Assembly: GCA_004335835.1 (NCBI GenBank)
Contig: RWJK01001478.1
Location: forward strand, 274-64,273
Reading direction: 5' to 3'
Source of the DNA: Scenedesmus sp. ARA3
Lineage: Eukaryota > Chlorophyta > Chlorophyceae > Sphaeropleales > Scenedesmaceae
DNA length: 64,000 nucleotides
The notes under the pieces are model-generated. The model was not told the origin of the DNA. It saw only the letters and a list, made by a program, of their open reading frames with translations, and did not search any database. The translations under genes and the position numbers were made by a program. Positions 10,634 through 20,691 of the stretch are shown in pieces (position 1 is the stretch's first letter; each line of letters starts with the position of its first letter).

Positions 10634-13600
10634 TCAACTGCCCTCTGCTGCGTCCTCTTCTATGCCCGGCAGCCCAGAACCGCCCCTGCTGCTGCTGCTC
10701 CTGCCGCCGCCGCTGCTAGCCTTACTCTGCTTCGCTGGCCGCCCATCCACCGCTGCTGCCGCATCTGCTGCTGCTGCATCACACTCCAGCTGGCTGCCAA
10801 AGCCGCAGCTGCTCCTGCCGCCGCCGCTGCCAGCTTGGCTGCCATGCTGCTGCTGCTGCTGCTGCTGGCTGGCCGACTGCATGTCTTGCGTCAAGCTGCG
10901 CTTCCTGCTGGGCACCTGCAGCAGCTGCTCGCCCTGAGACCCCAGCTGCAGCACCATCGCCACGCCATCATGCTCCATCGCTGCATTGCCATCTGCGCCG
11001 CCACTAGCATCTGCAGCAGAGCCTATCTCAGCAGCAGCGCTGCCGCGCGGCGGCAGCCCTGGCCCCGAGCCGCCAAAGCAGTTGGCGCCCCAGCTGACTC
11101 GCCCGGAGCTGCCAAACGCAGCCGCATCCGGCAGGGCAAACTGCTGCTGCTGTTGTTGCTGCTGTGCGCGCGACTGGCGCCAGGGCGTGCCTGGCGGCTG
11201 CGTCTTGAGCTTTGCGTTGGCCCACTGCTCAAAGGCGTACTTGAGCGCTGCGCAGTAGGTCTTGTCGCGGTTCTTGCTGTACACGCGCACCTTCTTGTCC
11301 TGTGGCATGGCAGCACGGCAGCACGGTAGATGAGGCAATTACACAGATGTGCAAGGCAGTGTGCCGACATCAGCTTGTAACTGCGTATTGATGACTCGCT
11401 ACCCCGGAAAGGTGGCCGGTGGTCGCGTAGTGTCTTGCAGGACTACATCAGCAGCTAGCACGCACACCAATCCAGCGCGCATCTGTGCCTCTTACATCCT
11501 GCAGCTGCTCAAGCCGCACATGTGTGTGCCCGTGCACACGGTGGCCACAGCACTGACGGCTGCACTCCCTCCCCACCCTCCGCACACACGCTGCATCAAT
11601 GCCCGGCTGAATGTCACTCCTGCCCACCACCACGCCATCTGGTACATGCTGCCCAGCATGTTGCTGCCTAATTACAAGAGGATGCTGCAACACGACGCTT
11701 CACACCTGCAGCACACCACCACACCCTCCACATACACGCTGCATCCATGTCCGGCTGAATGTCACTCCTGCCCACCACCACACACCTGGGTCCTGCTGCC
11801 CAGCACGTTGCTGCCTAACTGCAGTTGAAATGCCACACACCATGTCTCACAACGCTTCACACCGCACCTGGTACACGCTGCCCAGCATGTTGCCGCTGAT
11901 TTGCACATGGAATGCTGCATCACCACGCTCCACACCTGCAGCACACCTCCACACCCTCCACATACACAATGCATCCATGTCCCACAGAGCTTCTCTCCTG
12001 CACTGCACCACACACCTGGTGAACGCCGCCCAGCATGTTGCTTCCTGTCTTCACAGGACATTCTTACACCGCCATGTCCCACACCGCTTACATACAAAAT
12101 ACAATCTCTCTGTCAACAACCCTGCACCACACCTGCTACACACTGCATGTGCTGGCGCCGCGCCCGTTCCCATCCAACTTAAAATGCGCACATTGCACGT
12201 CATAGCAGCGGACCACGCACCTGGTACACGCTGCCCAGCATGTTGCTGACGTCGCTGGGCTGCATTGCAAAGGCGCGGTCGCCCATGTCCCTGTCACGTG
12301 TCTGGTAGAACAGCACGGTGTCCATGGGGTTGGCCTCCTTCATGCCCTGGTCAATGTGCGTCTCGCATAAAATCACGTCCTGCGCGCGCAGCTGCACCTG
12401 CGAGGGTGATGCAAAAGTGGCGTCAATGCAGCAGCAGAACAAAACAGTGGTGTTCTTCATGCCCTGTTCAATGTGCGTCTCGCACAGGATCACGTCATGC
12501 GCGCCTTGCAGCACCTGCGGCAGCAAGAAACAGACAACAGGGCAACAGCAGACAGAACAGTAATGGGAATCATGCCCTGGTCGATGTGCATCTCGCACAG
12601 GATCACGCCCTGCGCCCGCAGCTGCACCTGCGGCAGTAAGAAACAGACACTAAGGCAGCAGCAGACACATGCGTGATGTGGTTTGTGCCTGGTCAACGCG
12701 CGTTTCGCACATGATTACGTCCTGCGCTCGCAGCTGCACCTGCGACAGCAGGAAGCAAACACCAAGGCATCATGTGGAAGCTGAGCACCTCCTCAGCGCT
12801 GGGCAACCCACCGTACATGCGGCCACACGCAAGCAAGCATAACGGGTCAACCAGCGCTGTGCAACGCCACCCCTGGCCGCACCCCAACATATCAGGTAAA
12901 CAAACAAGTTGTGGCGAACAATCGAGCCACAGCAAGCAAGCCACAACATTCAGCCTCACCCCATCAAACTTGGCTGAGCTCTGGTAGCCGATGACTTCCT
13001 CAGCAGTCGGCATCCCCGCATACATGCGGCGCGCCGCAGGCGTGAGCGTGACCTCCTGCACAAACTTGTATAGCTGGCGCCGCGCCATTTGCCGCATCAG
13101 CTCCTGCGCCTGCGAGGTGCGGCGGCAGTGCATCAAGCAAGCCTGAGCAGGTGAACAGTGTGGGAGCGGATGTTACATCAGCACAGTGGGTGTCAGCGTG
13201 TGTACAAGCGGGCCTCTCCTGCAACTACATGACACAGCTGAGCAGTAACACGAAGCCGGCCAGCACAAGCAAAAGCTGAACATAAGGATGACGATGATGA
13301 TACTAAACCAGGCGAATCTCCCGCACCTGCTGCACCGCCTCGTAGTGCTCGTCGTGTGGGTGCAGCCGCAGCGCCTGCAGCCGCGGCAGCAGGCTGTCAT
13401 CCAGGTTCAAGTACAGGCTGATGTCTGCCGTGTTTTCAACAGCCTCGCGCAGCCCCAAGGGGGCCTGAGCAAGTGCCAGCGCTTCGCACACCATGAACTC
13501 CACAGCCTTTACCTTCCTGCGAGCCAAAGACAACGCACACAACAACAGCAAGCCAAACCAAGCAGCGTGATCCAGTGACATGCCAGCGCCTCGCACACCA

Positions 13601-15377
13601 TGAACTCCACAGCCTTGACCTTCCTGCAAGCAGCAAACAACACACAACAACAGCAAGCCAAACTAAGCAGCGTGATCCAGTGACACGCCTGCTTCGCACA
13701 CCATGAACTCCACAACCTTCCTGCAAGCGCAGCACCACAGCGAAACACGGAAAATAACAATGCACGTGACCAGGTGCTGCTTGAAATGCCAACACAGCGC
13801 CACATACACAGCCTATGTCTTCCTGCGGCCCACCCCAAAAAACTGCGAGATCAAAGGAACTCAGCAGTATCACATGGCACAATGCGATGTGCAATGCAAC
13901 AAAAACAAACGCAATACAGGTATATCAGCAGGTTTAAAGCGCCAAGGCTGCCAGTGCACACTGTCGCAGCTTCCGTGCATACCGGTAGTTTCAGAGCACG
14001 GAGCGACAGCGTGTGTCAGGAGCAGCATCAGCCCACATCATGCAAAGCACCCCGTCGAAGCATAGGCAACATACAGCCTGGTACAGCAGCAACTTACTGG
14101 TGTGTGTACACGCGCCGGTGCATTTCCGCCCTGCTGCCAAAGAGGCCCGTGGCAATGTTGCCGTACTCTGTCATCTTGAAAATGACCTGGCGGCAGCAGC
14201 AGCAGCAGTGGCACAGCAATGAGGGTCGAAGCAGAAGAAGCATGCTTCAATAAGGGCAGAGGCGCACATGCGGAATGCATGCAAATATTGGTGCCTGCTC
14301 TGCTGCTCTTTTCTGCCTGCTGCCCTTCACAGTAGAAGACACTGCGCAGCGCCAAGCCATGCACAACAATAATCTCCATGAACTTCGCGGTATATGTTGT
14401 GACACGCCATGACGCTGTACAGCCGAGAGCATTTCGACCAGCAGCCGCACCTGCTCCTTGGCCCTGTCCAGCCTGCTCAGCTTCATGAGCCGCGCCTGGT
14501 CGAGCTGCACCGCCACGCCGCACATCTTGCTGTCGCGCAGCAGGTAGTCAAACTTGTCGACGTCGATGCCGTTGCGCTTGTTGGCCACCTGCAGCAGCAC
14601 GACGCAGCGCAGAAGTTTCAGTAGAACATTGCTCAGCAGCAGCAGGTAGTCAAACTTGTCCACATCGATGCCGTTGTTTACCACCTGCGGCGGCAGCAAA
14701 CAGCAGACAACGAGTGTGCATGGTCTGTGTGCTTATTGTCCCCCTGCAATGCACAGCACCGTGGTGACAAGGGGTATCTTTGCAGCAATGAGGAAATTTT
14801 GGGCATCAGCGTCATGGTAGCACATGTGCAAGAGCAGCTGTAGCTGCTATTGCTGCAAGCTGCCGGCCTGCAGCAGCGGGTGCAGCAGTGGACACAGGAC
14901 TCCCAGCAGGCACCACAGACATGCGAGTGCGGCAGCCGCAGCAGCGGTAGTGGCAGCAGCAACGCCCGGCACTCACAATGTCAAACAGCCAGGGCGCTGA
15001 TGGGTAGTCTGCTGCGGGGTTGGCGCTGCCATGCATCAGCGCCTTCACCAGCTGCATGCCGGAGCCATCTAGGCCGGCCAGCACCTGCACAGCAACACAA
15101 TAGGCACAGTCAGGCGACGCACAGCAGCAGCATCAGCAGCAGCATCAGCAGCAGCAGCTGCTGCTGCAAGCACACCACCAGCTGCATGTCGGAGCCATCC
15201 AGGCCGGCCAGCACCTGCATAGCCATGAAAGAGACAACAAAGACAACATGAGGCGACGCACAGCAGCAGCAGCAGCAGCGACAGTAAGCACACAACAAGC
15301 TGCATGTCGGAGCCGTGCAGGCCGGCCAGCACCTGCACATCGATGAAAGGGACAACAGAGACAATATGAGGCGATAC

Positions 15378-15411
<34 letters not shown>

Positions 15412-18400
15412 GCACACAAGCAGCTGCATCAGAGCCGCCCAGGCCGGCCAGCACCTGCAACGGCACACACACAAAGCAACACACACCAATCAATGTGCAC
15501 ACATTCACCTCAATCTGCTTGCTCCCTAGTAGATGCATGCGTTCAAGCGCGATGTCTATAGCCCAACATGCTGCTGAATCCCCAGGTCAATGTCGTTGCA
15601 AGCGCAATAATCTGCTCACTCCATTGGATGCTGCATTGAAGCGGGGTGTGTACAACAACAGCGGGTGTGTATGACAGCAGGCTGCTCACCCCCAGGTCGA
15701 TGTCATTGCCTGAGTCCCCGCTGGTGATGTAATCGAAGATCTTGTTGGACATGGTCTCATGGTGCCTGCGGGGCAAGTTTAAGCGCTGTGAGTGTATGGG
15801 TGTGTAAAGTGTGATGTGTTTTGAGGATGAATGGCTGACTCGACAATGTGAGGCAGAAGAGCTCGCCATGAAAGCATGCCGCTGCTGGCACTGCAACTGC
15901 TGCCGCTGGCGGCTACGCTGCCCTGCAGCACCGCTCAATGCTCCTTGACAACCTGCACTGCTGCTGCTGCTGCTGCTGCTGGCTGCTGCGCTGCCTTGCA
16001 GCATGTCTCGCTACTCCTTGACGACATGCGATGCGAGTGCTGCTGCTGGCTGCTGCGCTGCGCTGCAACAGGTCTCATCATTTCTTGACAACATGTAATG
16101 CATCTGGTCACTGCTGCTGATGACCGCTGCGTGCTGCTGCTCCCGACTTGTTGGCAACCTCTTATGTGCCTGCTGCTGGCTGCTGTGATGTCCTGCAGCG
16201 TCGCTCACAAGAGATTATATATACGTGCTGCATCTGCTACTGGATTTCTGCGCTGCACTGCGCCGCCCTGCCACTCTGCTGCTAGCTGCTGCGCTGTCCT
16301 GCAGCGTTCTGCGCCTCACCATTCTTTGACCACCTGCGGGTTGCCAGGGAACAGCTTTGGCAGCAGCTCCTTCTCAAAAACATGGCTGAAGGGGCCGTGG
16401 CCCAGGTCATGGCACAGCCCTGCGGCAGCAGCAGCAGCAGTGACGTTCAGTTTACTGTGTGATGTTTGGCTGAAGGGGACTTGGCCCAGATCGTGGCACA
16501 GCCCTGCAGCGGCAGCAGCAGCAGCAGCACAGATGCTCAGTCGACTGTGGCATGTGAGGCTGAAGGGGCCGTGGCCCAAGTCATGGCACAGCCCTGCAGC
16601 GGCAGCAGCAGCACCAGCAGCAAAGATGCTCAGTCGACTGAGGCATGTGAGGCTGAACGGGCCGTGGCGCAGGTCGTGGCACAGCCCTGCACCGGAACCA
16701 GCAGCAGCAGCAGCAGTATGCTGCTGCTGACAGCACCCCCGCAGCATTTGCTGCTGGTGTTGCTGCTGCCGCCACCCACGCAGCATCTGCTGCTTCTACC
16801 AGGCATCACCTCTCATCCGCTGATCGCCAGCTGCGATATGGAGGAACATGTGGCCTCCCTAAATCATTGCAGCATCTGCGCGCCACCGCTGCAGGATGGT
16901 GAGGTGGCGCCTGTCCTCTGGCTCAAAGTTGCTGCAGCTGCTGCCGGCAGTTGTGCTGCTGACTGTAAACACCCATGCTCATGCAACTTGCCAGCTGCAT
17001 TTTATTAGGCATTCCTGGCGCTATGCAGCTGCACCCTTGCTGCTGCTGCTGCTGCTGCTTGTCAGATGACCGCATGCTGCGCTGCAGCCCCGCACGCACC
17101 TGCCAGCTGCAGGATGGTGAGGTGGCGCCTGTCCTCTGGCTCAAAGTTGCGCAGGGCCCAGCCGTCAGGGCCTGGCCCGCCCCTGCTGCCTATCAAGTGC
17201 CTGCCCCACTCGGCTGCAAGCATGATGTGCAAATCATGCATGAGCAGCCAGCAGGCAGAGCAGCAGAAGAATCGGTGCAATGTGGGAATGTTGTTGCATG
17301 GTTTGCTGGTGCGACAGCCACAGACGATCGAGAGCGCAAGTTCATCATGACGATATAAAGGGCTAGGTGCACTGCAGCTGTTGTTGCACAGTGTGTAGGT
17401 GCTGGCTGTTGTGTGCTGGTGTTGCTGCTTGGTTGCGGCCGTTCTGCCAGCCAGTGCAGCTGCAATAGCCGCAAGTCTTGCGCTGGGCAAGCTGGGCTGG
17501 TGTAAGAATCCTGGACTTGGGGACGAAGGCCCGTTAACATGGCCTGCCCTGCCTACGTACCAACGAACATGTACCCTAAGACTCAGAGTAACATGCCCGA
17601 AGGATCAAAGTCCATCCACGTAGTTCTACTTAGACAGCACACTAGTTCATGGGGCTTCTAGAGTAGTGTTGCACGCAACACTCCTCCCCACCTAGTGGCG
17701 CCGACGCCATAGCGCCTTGCAAGAACAGCTGTGCAGCAGCTGGACGTGCAAGCACAGTCACGCCAACAAACATGAACATGCTACCGTTGCTTGTGTACTG
17801 CTGCATGCCGTCATCTGCGTGATCGCTGTATCGCTGCTGCTCATAGGAGCGCTGATGCTGTGTGGTACCCACTTGCCAGGTGGCCAACGCCTATGCTGTG
17901 CTCAAAGCGGTTGTGACTGGCTCCAGGGAATATCTGCATAAGCAACATGGTGTGGAGGTGTAAGCATAGTTGTTGTGTGTTATAATTTGTGACAAGGGTG
18001 TTGACACATGCATGTGCTAGAGAAGGTGCACGGCTTGGATCAAAACATGCAGCAGCAGTGACGATCCGTTCGCTTACTGCAAAGGATTTTGCAGGGCCTG
18101 CGAGCATTTTGTCCTGGTGCAATAAAGCGTAGCCAGTACATGTTTCTGAAAAACATGGCAGAGCAACCTGATACGTGCATCCTGCTGCTGTTATAGCCAG
18201 CTCTGCTGCATGTCGGTACTTTGAGAGCCATTGCACCAGCTGTTGCAAGCGGCTCACATAGTAAGTAAGGCCCAGCTGCTTGAGGTTTCTTAGCCTCTGA
18301 AACTCTGGGGTGTCTATGATAGCCACTGCTGCCCTGTGCAGAGTGATGTGTCCTGCAGGACAACGAGCAGCAGCAACAGAGGTGTTTGAACAGTGCTGCG

Positions 18401-18542
18401 TGCTTAGTGGCTCAAGATGCGCCTTTGTCCCCTAATTACCATGAATATTGTCGTTGAACGTCTTCTTGCGGCGAGCCTCGCCGTACTGATACTCCTGGCT
18501 AGCCATGAACTGGGGCGAGCCAGACCGGTCCGACCCACTCAT
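10634..18542 (-). CDS. SAMHD1: SAMHD1-type HD-domain dNTP triphosphohydrolase
   Basis: Fourteen exons: 18542-18440, 18352-18258, 17933-17873, 17213-17100, 16419-16320, 15765-15710, 15573-15509, 15084-14977, 14588-14451, 14186-14098, 13516-13327, 13109-12960, 12397-12221, 11299-10634; 703 residues. Family role: hydrolysis of dNTPs to nucleoside plus triphosphate, limiting dNTP pools. Metal-site residues are intact: H78 (SHNRFEH), H128-D129 (LCHDLGHGPFSH) and D245 (RNGIDVDKFDYL). Other conserved blocks: NDNIHGHITLH, IIDTPEFQRLRNLKQLG, LFDIVANKRNG, RRVYTHQKVKAVEFM, RRQLYKF and KVRVYSKNRDKTY. There is no N-terminal SAM domain, as in the plant homologues. The last exon adds about 170 residues rich in Q, S, G and A. 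Exon 6 fits frame only with a GC donor (TCAG/GCAATG); the GT donor at 15689 breaks frame into exon 7, so this junction is the least certain. Introns are full of partial exon copies. Confidence 0.92.
11639..12042 (-). repeat. Four echoes of the 3' end of SAMHD1 exon 13
   Basis: Exon 13 ends 12245-12221 (SNMLGSVYQ, then donor GTGCGT). The same stretch recurs in the downstream intron at 12042-12016, 11892-11868, 11814-11786 and 11668-11639. The 11892-11868 copy is nearly exact, reading NMLGSVYQ with donor GTGCGG. Flanking intron sequence (CACACCTGCAGCACACC..., CATCCATGTCC...) is repeated with them, so the units are about 80-205 bases. Confidence 0.85.
12514..12740 (-). repeat. Three echoes of the 5' start of SAMHD1 exon 13
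   Basis: The true exon starts at 12397 (VQLRAQDVILCETHIDQGM). Copies start at 12514 (VLQGAHDVILCETHIEQGMK), 12627 (VQLRAQGVILCEMHIDQGM) and 12739 (VQLRAQDVIMCETRVDQ). Spacing is 117, 113 and 112 bases. Each copy keeps a C(C/T)GCAG acceptor and about 60 coding bases and then diverges; none continues into the rest of the exon. Confidence 0.88.
12775..12838 (-). repeat. Echo of the middle of SAMHD1 exon 12
   Basis: In the intron after exon 12 (which ends at 12960) the minus strand reads GRMYGGLPSAEEVLSFH, matching exon 12's RRMYAGMPTAEEVIGYQ at 50 or more nucleotide positions. It lacks the exon's start and end. Confidence 0.7.
13530..13740 (-). repeat. Two 107-base echoes of the 5' start of SAMHD1 exon 11
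   Basis: True exon 11 starts at 13516 (KVKAVEFMVCEALA). Copies start at 13623 and 13730, each exactly 107 bases further. Both keep the TGCAG acceptor; the first reads KVKAVEFMVCEALA, the second has lost two codons (KVVEFMVCEA). Both then run into a shared intron tail ending CACTGGATCACGCTGC. Confidence 0.88.
14637..14684 (-). repeat. Echo of the 5' start of SAMHD1 exon 9
   Basis: True exon 9 starts at 14588 (VANKRNGIDVDKFDYLL). A copy starts at 14684 after a CCGCAG acceptor and reads VVNNGIDVDKFDYLL: the two codons for KR are missing and the rest, including the metal-ligand Asp, is kept. It then runs into CTGCTGCTG. Confidence 0.85.
15180..15460 (-). repeat. Three echoes of the 5' start of SAMHD1 exon 8
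   Basis: True exon 8 starts at 15084 (VLAGLDGSGMQLV). Copies start at 15214 (VLAGLDGSDMQLV), 15332 (VLAGLHGSDMQLV) and 15454 (VLAGLGGSDAA), spaced 130, 118 and 122 bases. Each has a TGCAG acceptor and ends in a CAG/CTG run in place of the rest of the exon. Confidence 0.88.
15582..15605 (-). repeat. Echo of the 3' part of SAMHD1 exon 6, just before exon 7
   Basis: The minus strand reads GCAACGACATTGACCTGGGG, matching GCAATGACATCGACCTGGGG at 15709-15690 (exon 6 or the start of intron 6, depending on the donor used). It sits directly upstream of the exon 7 acceptor at 15573. Confidence 0.65.
16411..16700 (-). repeat. Three in-frame echoes of the acceptor and HD-motif start of SAMHD1 exon 5
   Basis: The true exon reads GLCHDLGHGPFSH from 16419. 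Upstream copies of the same start read GLCHDLGQVPFS, GLCHDLGHGPFS and GLCHDLRHGPFS. The shared word GGCACAGCC (plus strand) begins at 16411, 16495, 16585 and 16678: spacings of 84, 90 and 93, all multiples of three. The whole stretch is one open frame on the minus strand with Ala-rich linkers from GCT/GCC runs. Each copy keeps a GCAG-type acceptor. Confidence 0.9.
16891..16931 (-). repeat. Echo of the 3' part of SAMHD1 exon 4
   Basis: 41 bases encoding NFEPEDRRHLTILQ are identical to 17149-17109 inside exon 4, located in the following intron. The donor after it has changed from CTGGCAGGTGCG to CGGTGGCG. Confidence 0.88.
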
Positions 18543-20482
18543 GATCCTAGGCTATACTGCGTGCTACGTCTGGTGATTCGCTTGCAGTGAATTGATGTTT
18601 GATTTCAAGAGCAAAGTGCCGGATCCAGCAGCAAACGCAACAGCTACGTGGTATATCACTGTATGGACGGGCTCTACGTCAAGGTACAGTTCAAGCACAA
18701 GCCCAAACCAGAAACGGGTAATCGACACACTGAATATGTGCGAGAGGCAACCAAAGGCTGCCGAGCGACCTCTGAGATGACATCGTTAGCATGTTTGAAC
18801 ATAACAATGACAATGCTCCTAACAATTGGGTGATCAGCCCTCCAACTGTTGAGCTGCGGCCCTGAAGCACAGTTACCGCAGCGCGTAGCAAGCAATTGAC
18901 GTGCTGTGTACAACAGCATGTGCATGTATGCATCCTTGAAAACATGAACCATCTGTTTGCTGCGGTCATGCCAGGCGACTAAAATGCAGCGCAGCCATGC
19001 CCGTGATTGCTATGCGTGCTTGACGTGCGCCGCAAGACGTGCCCATGTCTCCTGTGTCACATCCTGTCACTATCAGCACCCTCCCTCGCAATGGACTATT
19101 CAACATACTCAGCACCTACGAGCCTCAAAGAAGTGCACTGCCCTGGCAGGGCAGGGCCAGGCCTCAGCAGTCAGGTTGCGGGCACTGGCTGTACAGCGAC
19201 AGGTGCAGCGATGCGTTGCAGCATGTTGCGCCCGTGCAACCAGCAATGCCTGCAGGCAAGCACATTGTTGCTGTGAGGTCAACGTTTGGCACCAACTAAC
19301 ATCAGCACAACACTGAACACGTTGGTCAGGCAGTCTGCGAAGCGTGCATGCAAGGATATTGCAGGCAGATCAGGAGCGTGCATGGGCTTGAGCTGACCAT
19401 GCATATGCGTTGCTGCCAAGTTGCCCTGTCAGTGCACGGGCGTGTGCATACTTGTCGCTGATGTCATCATGAACACGTAAAGGGCCGTAGCACGAGGGCA
19501 GCACCACGACAAACACAACGGCCACACACACGCAAGGGAAAGCCATGTCAAAAGCAGGGACTAAGCACACAAACACATGCCTGAGGGACCAGGCCTTTCA
19601 TGGCATGGATCTGCGTTATCCATATATGCACGTGTAATATGCACGCAACAGTGAACAATAACCAGAAAGGATGAAGCTTGGCAAGCAGCAGGTACCCAAG
19701 AGCCCAGCACACCAGCAGATACGCAGCAACACAGCGCCCTGACCTTGCCGAGCCTGTTTCAACTCATTAATAGCATAAAATACGCTGTTCACTTGGTGCA
19801 TCCCATACCCTTGCAGCTGGAGCAGCCCCAGCATGCCGACTGGCGTCATTCAACAATATCACAGCTCCTGACACCAGAGTGTGCCAAACGTCAGTGGCAG
19901 TGGCAGTAGCACTGCACCCACAGAACAATCCCTGGCCCATGTAGAGTTCACGCAACCAAATGTCACACTCCTGCACCACCCAGCACCCCCTCGTGTTTTG
20001 AAGTGCAATCCTGCTGCAGCACTGACCTTCCAAAGTTAGCGTCCCGCAGCTGCTGTATGCAGCCGCCAGTGTCATCAGCAGCACGCAACAGCTGCCCCCG
20101 CAAGCCTTGCAGCACTGGCTGCAGCCCGCAGCCACGCTGCTGCTTGGGATAGCTTATGCACAGCTGCGCTGTATGGCTGTAGTGGCAACAGCACAGCGGC
20201 AAACAGCAGAAGCAGGCAAGGCAGGCAGTACCAGTGCATGTTAGATCATCGTGCTGAGCCAGGAGCCAGGAGTCTTTCATGTTCTCAAATGTGGGAGTGT
20301 GAGCATGGGGCATGTAGCACGTGGACTACCACACTCCTCCTAAGCAGGAGTGCAGAGCACCGGGTTATCTTGCGTTAAACACGTTCAGGTTTCACTGCAG
20401 GGCGCCGGTCACTCAAAAAAGTCCAAGTCAGCTGTCACAGCTGAAACCTACAGCAGCCAGGGCGGCAGCACATGCTCACCCG
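18543..20482. other. Region between SAMHD1 and the UBA-like gene, no confident gene
   Basis: It should contain the SAMHD1 promoter and the UBA-like 3' flank. Minus-strand pieces that might be exons include one near 19830-19752 (MHQVNSVFYAINELKQAR, with a possible donor CAAG/GTCAGG), one near 20130-20033 (CIQQLRDANFG, donor GAAG/GTCAGT) and a hydrophobic stretch near 19550-19490. I could not join them in frame, so no gene is called. Confidence 0.4.
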
Positions 20483-20600
20483 CTATGCGCCGTTGGCATG
20501 TGCTGTGCCGTTTGCAGCTGCTGCCGCGCTTTGCGTTGAGCTGGTGGTGCTGCTGAAGCTGCTGCCACGCGCCAGCAGCACGCTGTCCATCAAGCCTGCG

Positions 20601-20691
<91 letters not shown>

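Noticed and set aside
10277..11329. Long plus-strand open frame over the SAMHD1 last exon
   Set aside because: It is the antisense shadow of the Q-rich exon; the minus strand encodes the conserved SAMHD1 C-terminus.
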